DNA of 64,000 nt from Microglena sp. YARC (GCA_022414725.1 JAJSRW010002116.1:78136-142135), one strand, 5' to 3'; counted from the stretch's first letter, positions 40,728 to 51,120 are shown. Made by a program: numbers and translations. The notes: a model not told the origin generated them from the sequence alone.

Positions 40728-41159
40728 ATGTCTCCAAGACAACAAAGACAACTTCCATCAGAAATTTTAGAAAAAATTGGATCTCATTCGGATCTTATTA
40801 CTGCACAAAATATTGCCATGGCGTTACCTTTACCAGAATTACAGAAAAATCTGAATATCATAAGAAAAAAAATTAAAGAACTACAAGATAGAAGAGGGGA
40901 AATTACGAGGTCAACGGCAGGAAATCCTAGAGATGAAGATATGTACGCGTATGCAATGTTATTTAATGAATTTGATGCAATATCAACAATGCTTAAAAAT
41001 ATGAGACAACAAGACATAAACTCTATTTTAAAGTCAAAAATATCAGACTACCAGGAACCAGTTACATATGAACAAACAGACTACGATAATTATTTTGATA
41101 AATCGCCGTCACCACCAAAAAAATCGCCATCGTCACAAAAACAATCATCGTCTAGATAA
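40728..41159 (+). CDS. F-box-like protein
   Basis: About 143 residues from the ATG at 40728; an in-frame ATG at 40716 would add four residues. The N-terminus reads QLPSEILEKIGSHSDLITAQNIAMA, matching the F-box pattern LPxEILxxI...D.....N.A. It is followed by a helical, Lys/Glu-rich middle and a tail with SPSPPKKSPSSQKQSSSR. F-box proteins recruit targets to host SCF ubiquitin ligases; giant viruses carry many small ones. It is divergent from the RecD-like helicase, with about 230 bp between starts. A TTTTTTACACAAA motif lies upstream of both genes on the + strand. Confidence 0.6.
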   Translation: MSPRQQRQLPSEILEKIGSHSDLITAQNIAMALPLPELQKNLNIIRKKIKELQDRRGEITRSTAGNPRDEDMYAYAMLFNEFDAISTMLKNMRQQDINSILKSKISDYQEPVTYEQTDYDNYFDKSPSPPKKSPSSQKQSSSR

Positions 41160-41310
41160 TTTTATTTATGTATCCATCGAATATAAATTGATTCCATGGA
41201 TAACTTATAACAAGTCATTTTTGTTATAGGCAATTACGCGGGGTCACAGGAATATTACATAGGTAATACCCATAAAGAAAAGGGAATGTGTACATGGATA
41301 GCAATACCAG

Positions 41311-41646
41311 ATGGCAGCAGACAACGAAGAAATAAACATTGCATTAGTAACACACGCATCAGTTGCAGATTGTGTAGGAGTTCAAGAACTCATCCGATTG
41401 GGTGCAGATGTGAAGTACAAACATGGTCTGGGGTTGCTCCTAGCTGCAGCTAAGGGACATTCATACATCATCAAGATTTTTGTGAGCGCGGGGGTGGATG
41501 ATCCACACACATTGAATCTTGCATCCAGAATTGCTCTGGTCAACAAGCATTTTGAAGACGCAGTATATTTGCTTGCGTGGGCCGATATGTATGCATCAGG
41601 GCGTATTACCACGAATCACAATGCGATTACAGCAGACAATACATAA
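41311..41646 (+). CDS. Short ankyrin-repeat protein
   Basis: A 111-residue frame from the ATG at 41311. Residues 20-60 fit an ankyrin unit (VQELIRLGADVKYKHGLGLLLAAAKGHSYIIKIFVSAGVD), with the HSY helix pair and a hairpin turn, and a weaker third helix pair follows. Ankyrin repeats mediate protein binding. With two or three units it is short for the family and may be a remnant of a longer protein, but it has no frameshift. Confidence 0.68.
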   Translation: MAADNEEINIALVTHASVADCVGVQELIRLGADVKYKHGLGLLLAAAKGHSYIIKIFVSAGVDDPHTLNLASRIALVNKHFEDAVYLLAWADMYASGRITTNHNAITADNT

Positions 41647-41672
41647 GTACGCGAGCTCCCAAAAACATGTGC

Positions 41673-41747
41673 AATATTAAAAGATTTATATTTAAAAAAT
41701 CGAAGCGTACAAACAAACAACAAAACACACAACACAACAACACAACA
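41673..41747 (+). promoter_or_regulatory. Upstream region of the T5orf172 gene, duplicated at 43796-43864
   Basis: GCAATATTAAAAGATTTATA and the following bases up to the ATG are identical before both paralogues except for a run of extra ACAACA units here. It contains AAAAAATCGAAG, one base away from the AAAATTGA octamer seen elsewhere in the window. Confidence 0.5.
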
Positions 41748-42719
41748 ATGAACTTCGATGGAGAATATGTCTATGTCATCGAGGAGAGGGAATTTGTAAA
41801 AACAGGAGAATTTATCTACAAAGTAGGAAGAAGTGCGCAAATTATCAAAAGAATGGCAGCATACCCGGTTGGGTCCCATGTACATATGGTAGCCAAAGTA
41901 AACGATGCAGTCAAAGCAGAAAAGGAAATTTTGCAACAACTAAAAAAATACAACACAATCATACAACGAAAAGATGTCGGGACAGAATACTTCCAAGGAG
42001 ACATATGTACGATCATTACAGTCATATCACAAGTGGTCATTATGCTTCAAGGAGACTACGCGGATATACCGTTACAATACGATGTATTCGACAATGACAT
42101 TGAAGCAGAGGAGATCAGTACTGATACGTGTATAAGTGACACAGATGTCGTGGAGACACATATCAAAGACGAAGAAGGTTCTGACGATATGGTGGATACG
42201 ATACAAGATGATACAAACGCGAAAGAGAGCTATATTGATCCTATTGTACTCGTTCACAAATACATTTTCAACATCAAAAGCGAATTACAAGGGACCTCAA
42301 TATCTGCTATAGAGTTCTACGAAACTATGCTGGAAACAATCAATCTACCACGTAATTTCAAATATAATAGTTTTACAACAGTCCTCAAGAAACACAAGAT
42401 TGGGGAAATTGACACTGTATGTGGACCTATGATCATATTCCCGGATGAGACTGAAGAAACTAACCAACCTTTTACTGAAAAAAACAAAAAAAAGAGTATG
42501 ATAGATTTTGTTAACAAACATATTGTCAAAGAGAATGGATCATATTTCACTCTAAAGCAAGCTAAACAGGCTTTTATTGCAAGTGAAAGTTTCAACGGTA
42601 AAGTATTATCATTGAAAAATGACTTGCTAGAAGTCTTGAAATGTGTATGTCTGGACCAGAAAAAGGTTGGAAGGAAATCTGAGAAGAATGTATACATGGG
42701 ATACAAAGTAGTTTTTTGA
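41748..42719 (+). CDS. T5orf172 (GIY-YIG-related) protein with D5-type C-terminal domain
   Basis: Start at the ATG at 41748, about 323 residues. Residues 5-95 form a T5orf172 domain: YVYVIEE, then FIYKVGRSAQIIKRMAAYP with the YKVGRS core, then EKEILQQLKKY and GTEYFQGD. This domain is related to GIY-YIG nucleases and is common in giant viruses and phages. A polar acidic middle (about 115-165) is followed by a helical part. The last 75 residues (YFTLKQAKQAFIAS, GKVLSLKNDLLEVLKCVCLDQKK, NVYMGYKVV) are clearly homologous to the C-terminus of D5 primase A at 45509, so the two proteins share a module. It may bind or cut DNA during replication; this is inference. Confidence 0.82.
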   Translation: MNFDGEYVYVIEEREFVKTGEFIYKVGRSAQIIKRMAAYPVGSHVHMVAKVNDAVKAEKEILQQLKKYNTIIQRKDVGTEYFQGDICTIITVISQVVIMLQGDYADIPLQYDVFDNDIEAEEISTDTCISDTDVVETHIKDEEGSDDMVDTIQDDTNAKESYIDPIVLVHKYIFNIKSELQGTSISAIEFYETMLETINLPRNFKYNSFTTVLKKHKIGEIDTVCGPMIIFPDETEETNQPFTEKNKKKSMIDFVNKHIVKENGSYFTLKQAKQAFIASESFNGKVLSLKNDLLEVLKCVCLDQKKVGRKSEKNVYMGYKVVF

Positions 42720-43069
42720 ATATATAGTTTACAAAAGATAACGGTATTAGTCTTCGTCGGATTCTAAATGTTCCGAATTGAGTTGTCAAAACTGTATACA
42801 TACGTCAATATGTTTTATGTACGTTTGGTAGCTTTAGTATTTTTTAATATGGTTTTGGTATATTGTGATTGTGTAGTTTTTCCAATACATTTCGGTTCTT
42901 TCATTATATATTATTATATTATACTAAAACTACTAGTAGTTTTACTAAAATAGATATAGCACATATGACATAGCTATGTCATATATACAGAGCTTCTGAA
43001 AAACGAGGTAGCTTTGGTATAAATGGTTAGAATGAAAACAGAATGAAATGCATGCCCATAACCGAGCAT
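42720..43069. other. AT-rich gap between convergent genes
   Basis: A short frame at 42768-42953 is hydrophobic (FYVRLVALVFFNMVLVYC) and probably fortuitous. TCTTCGTCGGATTC at 42753 resembles the D5 A gene's 3' end. Nothing else was recognised. Confidence 0.4.
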
Positions 43070-43501
43070 TTAATCGTAGTCTTCGTATATAGTCTGAGCA
43101 ACCAGCTTGAAACCCATAAAGACATTCTTCTTGTTTTTATTACCTATCATCTTCTGGTCCAGACAAACACATTTTAGCACTTTCTGCAAATCATTCTTCA
43201 ACGTCAGTATTTTACCATTGAAGTATTCGCTGTCTTTGAACGCATCTTTTGCTTCTTTCAATGTAAAAAAAGCCGTTACATCTTTCACAATGTACTCGCT
43301 TGTAAACTTAAACACATTGTCATTCTCTTCGATATACATCAAACTATTGGATTTGACTATATAAGGCATCTCAAATTGATATTCATGTTCATAATTGTCT
43401 AGCAAGTATCGGAGGAACTCCATCCGCACACATGGATCATTCCTCATACGCCCTATGAACGTATCGTCACGCAAATATAAGTTGTTAGACTCGTCAACCA
43501 T
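43070..43501 (-). pseudogene. C-terminal fragment of a D5 primase-helicase (duplicate of D5 A)
   Basis: 143 codons match residues about 643-790 of the D5 protein at 45509-47890 nearly exactly, from DESNNLYLRDDTF to the shared C-terminal module, and then diverge in the last 25 codons (MIGNKNKKNVFMGFKLV). There is no ATPase core. The 5' edge at about 43505 joins sequence from the start of D5 B, so the fragment is a recombinant remnant. Confidence 0.85.
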
Positions 43502-43532
43502 ATCTTTTGTGACAAACGTCTTTGTTGACAGC

Positions 43533-43592
43533 CATGAAGTGTTGTATGTGAGTTGGTGGAATCAATAATATTACTAATTTCTTTTTTCATTG
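43533..43592 (-). pseudogene. Remnant of the D5 B 5' end with an internal deletion
   Basis: GCCATGAAGTGTTGTATGTG followed by AGTTGGTGGAATCAATAATA and TTACTAATTTCTTT matches two separate parts of the D5 B N-terminal coding region (near 50960-50985 and 51085-51110) joined by a deletion of about 90 bp. The same junction is found at 48470-48527. Confidence 0.7.
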
Positions 43593-43795
43593 AATTTTGT
43601 CAAGAGTTCAATGAAAATACACCCGCCTGCGATACATTGTCCGACGACTCCAGAAGAAACGCTAGCTAGGATAGACAACAATACAGAGTATAATGAAATT
43701 GTAACAATACGTGAACCATTATACGGATTGCGGTTTAAATTTAAAGACTTTCAAACAAGATGCATCGTTTGATATGATAGGGACTTAAGGAAAAA

Positions 43796-44727
43796 CATAT
43801 GCAATATTAAAAGATTTATATTTAAAAAATCGAAGCGTACAAACAAACAACAAAACACACAACAATGAACTTCGATGGAGAATATGTCTATGTCATCGAG
43901 GAGAGGGAATTTGTAAAAACAGGAGAATTTATCTACAAAGTAGGAAGAAGTGCGCGAATTATCAAAAGAATGGCAGAATACCCGCTTGGGTCCCATGTAC
44001 ATATGGTAGCCAAAGTAAACGATGCAGTCAAAGCAGAAAAGGAAATTTTGCAACTACTAAAAAAATACAACACAATCATACAACGGAAAGATGTCGGGAC
44101 AGAATACTTCCAAGGAGACATATGTACGATCATCTCAGTCATATCACAAGTGGTCATTATGCTTCAAGGAGACTACGCGGATATACCGTTACAATACGAT
44201 GTATTCGACCATGACATTGAAGCAGAGGAGATCAATACTGATACGTGTATAAGTGACACAGATGTCGTGGATACGATACAAGATGATACAAACGCGAAAG
44301 AGAACTATATTGATCCTATTGTACTCGTTCACAAGTACATTTCCAACATCAAAAGCGAATTACAAGGGACCACAATATCTGCTATAGAGTTCTACGAAAC
44401 TATGATGAAAACAATCAATCTACCACGTAATTTCAAATATAATAGTTTTACAACATTCCTCAAGAAACACAAGCTTGGGGAAATTGACACAGTATGTGGA
44501 CCTATGATCATATTCCCGGATGAGACTGAAGAAACTAACCAACCTTTTACTGAAAAAAACAAAAACAAGAGTATGAAAGATTTTGAAAGAGAATGGATCA
44601 TATTTCACTCTAAAGCAAGCTAAACAGGCTTTTATTGCAAGTGAAAGTTTCAACGGTAAAGTTATACATGGGATACAAAGTAGTTACTGGTGTATTTGAC
44701 AAAGATGATTATATGAATAATGATTGA
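43796..44727 (+). pseudogene. Second T5orf172 gene, decayed by internal deletions
   Basis: From the ATG at 43865 the product matches the gene at 41748 for about 240 residues with some 15 differences. A deletion near 44578 (GATTTTGAAAGAGAATGG for a longer version) shifts the frame and gives an early stop at 44623. The sequence after the stop still matches the C-terminal module (AAACAGGCTTTTATTGCAAG), then loses about 85 bp, and ends with codons for YMGYKVVTGVFDKDDY. The T5orf172 domain is intact, so a truncated product is possible. Three 267-bp repeats follow. Confidence 0.85.
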
Positions 44728-45505
44728 TACTTTTTTGTATAACTTTGTTACCTGTTTTTATAGCTGTTTATATATATTATATTATATTTTTCCTTTACTA
44801 GGAATATATTAATAAACAGGTAACAAAGAAGAGGGGTTTTAGAAAAGTAGTATATATGATCATACATGGAGAGCGTACACCACCAGGAGGTTTCAAATCA
44901 CAGCTCACAACTGCTACCTTGGATACCTTTTTAAATTAAAACAACATCATCACATCTCTCTATAACAAAGATAATTATCTTCAATAATGATTGATACTTT
45001 TTGTATAACTTTGTTACCTGTTTTTACAGCTGTTTATATATATTATACTATATTTTTCCTTTACTAGGAATATATTAATAAACAGGTAACAAAGGAAGAA
45101 GGGGGTTAGAAAAGTAGTATATATGATCATACATGGAGAGTGTACACCACCAGGAGGTTTCAAATCACAGCTCACTACTGCTACCTTGGATACCTTTTTA
45201 AATTAAAACAACATCATCACATCTCTCTATAACATAGATGATTATCTTCAATAAGGATTGATACTTTTTTGTATAACTTTGTTACCTGTTTTTATAGCTG
45301 TTTATATATATTATACTATATTTTTCCTTTACTAGGAATATATTAATAAACAGGTAACAAAGAAGAGGAGGTTTAGAAAAGTAGTATATATGATCATACA
45401 TGGAGGGCGTACACCACCAGGAGGTTTCAAATCACAGCTCACAACTGCTACCTTGGATACCTTTTTAAATTAAAAAAACATACATCACATATCTCTATAA
45501 CAAAG
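44700..45505. repeat. Three tandem repeats of 267 bp with 15-bp perfect inverted arms
   Basis: In each copy CTTTGTTACCTGTTT (44743, 45009, 45277) pairs with AAACAGGTAACAAAG (44814, 45080, 45348) around an AT-rich loop of 56 bases. The remainder carries GATCATACATGGAGAG, CACCACCAGGAGGTTTCAAA and CTCTCTATAACA. No ORF is present. The array lies between the 3' ends of a plus- and a minus-strand gene. Confidence 0.92.
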
Positions 45506-45508
45506 AAT

Positions 45509-47890
45509 TCAATCTTCGTCTGTGTCAACCACAATTTCACGAACAATTTTGTATCCCATGAAGACATTCCTTTCAACTTTCTTTTTTATCTTTTTCTGGT
45601 CCAGACAAACACAATTTAACACTTTCTGCAAATCATTCTTCAACGTCAGTATTTTACCATTGAAGTATTCACTGTCTTTGAACGCATCTTTTGCTTCTTT
45701 CAATGTAAAAAAAGCCGTCACATCTTTCACAATGTACTCGCTTGTAAACTTAAACACATTGTCATTCTCTTCGATATACATCAAACTATTGGATTTGACT
45801 ATATAAGGCATCTCAAATTGATATTCATGTTCATAATTGTCTAGCAAGTATCGGAGGAACTCCATCCGCACACATGGATCATTCCTCATACGCCCTATGA
45901 ACGTATCGTCACGCAAATATAAGTTCTTAGACTCGTCAACCACATCTTTTGTGACAAACTGGGACATGTAATCTATCTTTCTGATTCTTCGCTTAATACC
46001 AGAATCAGACCCATCAACCTTTGGTGAATCATTACACAAAATCGATATATTGAACTGCGGTTTGAACTTGATAATATCATTAGAATATAACATCCTAAAC
46101 TGAATCTCCTCGCCACCGGTAAGGTCTTTCATGATCCCGGTATTCAGGACATCGTCGTGGTTAGGTTCGGTGCAATACAATATTCTGACCCCTTTCCAAT
46201 ACTGGAACTCCGGCATCGGCTTCCCAGGCTCAATCCTCTGTTTTGCAGTCAACATTTCCACACCAAATTTTCTTGCATAGTCTCCAAGACACATTTCCAT
46301 AATTTCAAAAAAGGTAGTTTTACCATTACCGGCGCTACCCATGTGACCTGCGTGTACGTGGAATAAGTTCTGACCAACATCACCTTGTAGCTGGCGAGCA
46401 AACGTCTTGACCATGTAATTCCTTTGATCTTCATCTGGGTGTAACGTTTTCCAATACATTTTTACTAGCTCGTAGACGCTCTCGTCTTTCTCAGCGCGAT
46501 AATCGAATCCTACATTCATAGTAACGTAATCTTCAGGCGTCGCTGATCTAAATACACCCTCTTTTAATTCCCACACACCGTTTTTGAACTCGATTAGATT
46601 TTCGTTTGTGTCTAGTAAATCAACAAAACCAACATGCTCCATACACAAGTTCATCTCTTTCAAAACGTGGTCCTTGAAAGGGCCGTTCTGAAGTAGCATA
46701 GCGTTCTTACCAATTCTTTCACACTTTTGATGGATAATATCAGCTGAAGACGTTTTAGACGTATCAGATTGTAAATCGTCAACCGTTAATTGTGACTTGA
46801 GCTTGCTTTCAGCCAGTAAAAAATGGCGACGGACAAAATCTGATAATTCTCCTCTGACATGCACACCCGACGCATCTTGCTTCCAAAGCGTTCCATTGAA
46901 ATTATACCAAAGTCTGTGTTGTGCGTTTGCACATAGGTGAACACCCTTTAGCAATTTCTTTGCTAACATAGCCATTGCATCATGCGTTCCATTGTATTCT
47001 AATATTTCATTGAAAACCCGTTTGTTCATAACAACATTGTATTCGTACGCATCGTCGTGTTTCGCCCACATATGAAGCGAACCGATTCCTAGACCGACAT
47101 TCGACATCTTGAACCAAAGCGCTTCACATATAGTTTCGTCATACTTGTGGATACACTTCTGGCTGAAAGACTTCCATTTAGCCAGACATGCATCACTAGA
47201 GTCAATATTGTGGAGACACCAACCAACTCGCATCCAATCATCGTAGTTATCTGCTCGTTCTATGCTCAACATATTTACCAATGCACTTACTTCATCGTCG
47301 TCAACAAATGCAAAATGACTACCATTATCACGTTTTGTGAAACTGCGCCCATTATTGCGGGTTGTGTGATCAGAGAGACTGTATTTGTAATATGACAAGA
47401 ACATTTCAGGCATCAGAATAGGCTCGTGAAAACCAAGCTCTTTCCCGGTCACCCATACTTTATTAGGTGATGGTGGGATGGCAATGACACTCTTTGTCCC
47501 CGTCCGTGTAACAGTCTTGATGTCTATTGGAACAGTCACAACATTTCCATTGTCATCAATAGCTTTCATTTTACGAATAGAATCAGTTATACCAACGTCA
47601 TCACACTCTGGTGTCCATTTCACATAATAATGCTTCCCTTTCTTGGTCTTGCAAGAAACGGTATCAAGCAACATGGGGAACTGAATTTCCACCTTATCAA
47701 CCCATTCTACTTCGTCAACATCTATGACAATCAAATCTTTGTTCAAAAGTAGTAGCGCGCCAACATCATTACACTCTGGGATAGCAGCCCGCGCAGAAGC
47801 GGAAGTCCATTGCCCATTTTTATGAGCATACTTTGGCTTTTTATCAAAACTACATGGCATCAAAAGACACCCAAGAAAAGATACATCCAA
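45509..47890 (-). CDS. D5-type primase-helicase A (AEP primase plus SF3 helicase)
   Basis: An intact 793-residue frame from the ATG at 47890. An N-terminal primase-polymerase-like domain (about 1-170) has the acidic LIVIDVDEVEW block (about 50-60) and GKHYYVKW. A PriCT-2-like region follows at about 200-270 (NYDDWMRVGWCLHNI, LGIGSLHMWAKHDD). The D5 N-terminal domain precedes a superfamily 3 ATPase with Walker A GSAGNGKTT (about 520), Walker B ILYCTEP, sensor ISILCND and the arginine finger GIKRRIRKI (about 630). The last 80 residues are a winged-helix-like module shared with the T5orf172 genes. Such proteins prime and unwind viral DNA at the fork and are hallmark replication genes of giant viruses. 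All catalytic motifs are present. The small basic gene 48039-48413 is divergent, with starts 148 bp apart. Confidence 0.9.
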   Translation of the reverse strand: MDVSFLGCLLMPCSFDKKPKYAHKNGQWTSASARAAIPECNDVGALLLLNKDLIVIDVDEVEWVDKVEIQFPMLLDTVSCKTKKGKHYYVKWTPECDDVGITDSIRKMKAIDDNGNVVTVPIDIKTVTRTGTKSVIAIPPSPNKVWVTGKELGFHEPILMPEMFLSYYKYSLSDHTTRNNGRSFTKRDNGSHFAFVDDDEVSALVNMLSIERADNYDDWMRVGWCLHNIDSSDACLAKWKSFSQKCIHKYDETICEALWFKMSNVGLGIGSLHMWAKHDDAYEYNVVMNKRVFNEILEYNGTHDAMAMLAKKLLKGVHLCANAQHRLWYNFNGTLWKQDASGVHVRGELSDFVRRHFLLAESKLKSQLTVDDLQSDTSKTSSADIIHQKCERIGKNAMLLQNGPFKDHVLKEMNLCMEHVGFVDLLDTNENLIEFKNGVWELKEGVFRSATPEDYVTMNVGFDYRAEKDESVYELVKMYWKTLHPDEDQRNYMVKTFARQLQGDVGQNLFHVHAGHMGSAGNGKTTFFEIMEMCLGDYARKFGVEMLTAKQRIEPGKPMPEFQYWKGVRILYCTEPNHDDVLNTGIMKDLTGGEEIQFRMLYSNDIIKFKPQFNISILCNDSPKVDGSDSGIKRRIRKIDYMSQFVTKDVVDESKNLYLRDDTFIGRMRNDPCVRMEFLRYLLDNYEHEYQFEMPYIVKSNSLMYIEENDNVFKFTSEYIVKDVTAFFTLKEAKDAFKDSEYFNGKILTLKNDLQKVLNCVCLDQKKIKKKVERNVFMGYKIVREIVVDTDED

Positions 47891-48038
47891 GTAATCTTGA
47901 AGCGCATTGTAATTTTGTTGTAACAGACATTCCCAACCGCTTATTGAATTAACTTAATGAATGAACCTTTAAATGTGTAACTTAATGTGTAAAAAGGAAT
48001 GAATTACACTTAAAAAATGAGTGCTTTATATTCATATC

Positions 48039-48413
48039 ATGGCCAGTGCAATCAATATGCAGGCTTTAAATGAGAAGAAAGCGATAAACACCGTTACAAA
48101 AACAAAGTACAAAGTATTAAAAGAGAACTTGGCGACATATCTAGAAGATAATGATTCGCCCAAAATAGACGACATTTTACGGGTCGTATGCGACTCGCTC
48201 CTGTTTGACCCACATAAATCCTCGTATGATAAGGAAAAGGTCATGCGAAAATGTTCTGAAACTGGTCTGAATACATATGAAATATACACACGAAAATACT
48301 ATGAAAAAAACAAAGAGTTCCTAGACAAACAGAGTACTGAACAAACAAGAATAAGAAGAGCTGCAAAAAAAGAACGAGATACACGTTTAGCGAATGACAC
48401 ATCCACCGCATGA
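48039..48413 (+). CDS. Small basic protein, divergent partner of D5 A
   Basis: Starting at the ATG at 48039 gives about 124 residues. It is a paralogue of 51260-51598: both have TK(T/S)KY near the start, FDP..SSY.K in the middle, TGL/KTTYE, RKYY, and a basic end RRAAKKE. The middle part (KYYEKNKEFLDK) resembles the short basic repeats of giant-virus proteins such as the one at 56044. Its position, head to head with a D5 primase gene, is the same as that of its paralogue, which suggests a common promoter region and a related job, possibly DNA binding; this is inference. An upstream TTAAAAAATGA box is shared by the two paralogues. Confidence 0.7.
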   Translation: MASAINMQALNEKKAINTVTKTKYKVLKENLATYLEDNDSPKIDDILRVVCDSLLFDPHKSSYDKEKVMRKCSETGLNTYEIYTRKYYEKNKEFLDKQSTEQTRIRRAAKKERDTRLANDTSTA

Positions 48414-48424
48414 TTTTACGGCGA

Positions 48425-48528
48425 ATGGCGACACAGATTCGGTGAGCCGCTTTTCATAGCGTATTTGTAGAAAGCCATGAAGTGTTTGTATGTGAGTTGG
48501 TGGAATCAATAGTATTATTAGTTTCTTT
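48425..48528 (-). pseudogene. Second remnant of the D5 B 5' end
   Basis: GACACAGATTCGGTGAGCC, then CCGCTTTTCATAGCG and GCCATGAAGTG match coding sequence of D5 B near 50893-50985 with internal gaps, and the end shows the same deletion junction as 43533-43592. It directly abuts the 3' end of D5 B. Confidence 0.65.
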
Positions 48529-48529
48529 T

Positions 48530-51120
48530 TTAGAGTGAAATCCCTTTGTAACTATTTATCATTTGTCCGTTGATTCTCAAACATTTCTTGTCATATCCAT
48601 TCTTTTTCATACTCTCGGCAAAACTTTTTGAGTTATAAGTTTCACCCGACCAACTATTAAAAGAGTTCAATAAAAACACGGAAGATATTTTACTGTTAAT
48701 GTCATTCGTTTTACAACATTCCTTGATGAACATTTTCACCTTGTCTCGTTCTTCTACATAACTCCGCCCGAAGTCTTTCACCTTCTTTGGGGCGCTTTTC
48801 TTCAAGTCTTGTGATGCATACCATTTTACGGACCCTTGGACTAACCAATTGAACACACCATCCAAATCAGCCTTCACCTTGTCTTTGAGGTCATTATCTC
48901 GCTGTCTCTTATACAATGTAGGCTTCTCGCCGGGTTCTAAATCAGTGAATTTAACAGGAAAATGGATGCAAATGAGCCGTTTAATGATGGCTATGTCAAC
49001 CTCATATATTATGGGCATATAATTGGTATTCAGGATGCATTGTTGTCTAGGAATGATTTCAATGGGGTCTTTAAACTTGGCCGCTGCGGGAATTGTGTCT
49101 CCTCCTGAGAACAATTTGACTGTATCTATTCTTAGTCGGTCTCCGGGACTCAATTCATTGAATACAGCAAGTCGCGCTCCCCTTATTTTGGCCTTTTCAG
49201 CATCCATATTGGCTACATTCTTGTTTTCAATGAGGACACCGGTGTTCATCTCAATATACATTCGGTTCATAATCAGTTGCAGCACTTGTGATATTAAACT
49301 TTTGCAATTACGACCACTACCCGTCATTATCACGAAGATTTCCTCTTTCACTTCGCCTGTGATAGAGTACCCAAGTAGTTTTTGGATGAAAGATACCATC
49401 TCGTGATCCTCTGCCATTGCCGAGGTTAATATACTTTCTATTAGGGCAGTTGATGCGTTTGGATTGTAATACACGTTGCATATATTGAATATCATGTCTT
49501 GTGGTTGACGATCCCTTAACTCCCCGGTTCTTAGATCAACAACTCCGTTTTTGACTCCTAGTAGATATGGGAAGCAGTCTAATTCGTTGTGAAAGTTGGG
49601 GCTTCTAAAATGCACCGCTGCCGTTTTCATAATGCTCCCCCATACCTGCTGATGTCTTGACTCTGTTTTCCATGGCATTGATCATGGTCTTTAGTTTGTT
49701 TAATCGTTTTTGTTCTTCTTCTTGATTGTCTCCTTCTTTTGGAACATCTTCGGACACGGCATGGGATAACTGTTTGAGGACGGCGGATACTCGAGACATG
49801 ATGGTGGAGTACAAATGATTTTCTTTGTACTCGATCCATATTGTTTGTTTTTTCGTCGAATAAATAGTATACATCTGTGTTGACGTATTTGATTGTGTCT
49901 TTAAAGAGTCTGTATACTAGATCGCTCATTCCCATGTCTTTGTCTGTAATATTATTTATGAGCGTCTGTTTATCATCATTGTCCATTACGTCTATCTGCA
50001 TCGAAGCATTGTATTTCTGCATAATAGCATTGTATGCTTCTATATCATCTTCCTTCGCCCACGACCTCAATGAGCAGATTGTCAACCCCCGGTCAGTCAT
50101 GGCTCTCCACTTCTTCTCGCATTCACTTATTCTGAACTTGATGCTGTGTTTGCTGAACTCGACCCAAGACTGTAAAAGCTCCCGTTCATTTATGTTATGT
50201 AAGCAGAAACCCGTTTTAATCCACGAATCATACTCTTCTGCACGTTGGGGTGACAGGATGTCAACTAGCTTCAAAGCTAACTCGGTGTAATCTTCAGTAG
50301 AGGATAGCGTTGCACCGGATGGAGTGACAGACGAAGAGTTTACAAATGAAATACACGACTTTGTGCTACTTAAAGACTTTTTGGTTTGTGACCCTTTTGT
50401 GGAGTAAATGCATTCATGTTTGTACCGGATAGACAGGCGATCAACTAGATTAATGTTGGAATCGGTATACTCCTTTCCGAACGTCGCTTTCCAGGGGAAT
50501 TGTTCATTTGGTTTCTTTGATCCGTACATGAGCCAGTTGTTGCGTTCAATGACCGCCTCGTCATATATGCTATGTGGGTTGTTCAGCACCCCAGGAATAC
50601 ATAGCTTGTCGGAGTGTTCATCTAGGAACCTTTGTCGTATGGCGTATTGAATCTCTGGACATGTGACGATATCCGGGTATTGGATGTGGAATCCGTCCTT
50701 ATAACACCCGGCTTTCGAGGGATCCTGTCTGGGACTTGGCTTCTCAAGCAGATATAACACGTAATCCGGGTTCTCAACGTAGTCTCTGATGATGATTCCT
50801 AGTGCATCCAGGATTGGTTTGATGTGTTTTTCCATGTCATACAAACGCTCTTTGTGTTCCCCTTGTTTGAAGTCGAAATCTATGAGAATGGGAGACACAG
50901 ATTGGTGAGCCTCTGTAATTGACAAAGATGCACCGCTTTTCAGAGCGTCTTTGTAGAGAGCCATGAAGTGTTGTATGTGAGTTTGTGGAATGCAATACGA
51001 ACCGCCATCAAAGCTTGTGTGGGTAAATGGTTTGTTCCGGCCAACCTTGAACTCTTGCATAAACTCATTTAAGGATTTGATGGATTCAACAGTATTAATA
51101 GTTTCTTTGCACGGAAACAT
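48530..51120 (-). pseudogene. D5-type primase-helicase B, broken by two frameshifts
   Basis: The N-terminal frame (51120 to about 49840) has the primase block ILIDFDFKQG (about residue 77), GFHIQYPD, RNNWLMYGSKKPN, and a PriCT-2 region (about 277-367). Coding continues in a second frame to about 49640 and in a third (49640-48530) with the SF3 ATPase: Walker A TGSGRNCKS, Walker B LAVFNEL, the GDTIPAAAK block, sensor CILNTNYMP and IIKRLICIHFP. In Walker A a Cys takes the place of the usual Gly before Lys-Ser. It is only distantly related to D5 A, so the two were separate genes and not a recent copy. The frameshifts leave the ATPase off frame from the primase; if they are real the gene is dead. 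Confidence 0.85.

Noticed and set aside
42768..42953. Hydrophobic 61-codon ORF
   Set aside because: It is T-rich intergenic sequence, where hydrophobic frames arise by chance; no start context or conservation was seen.
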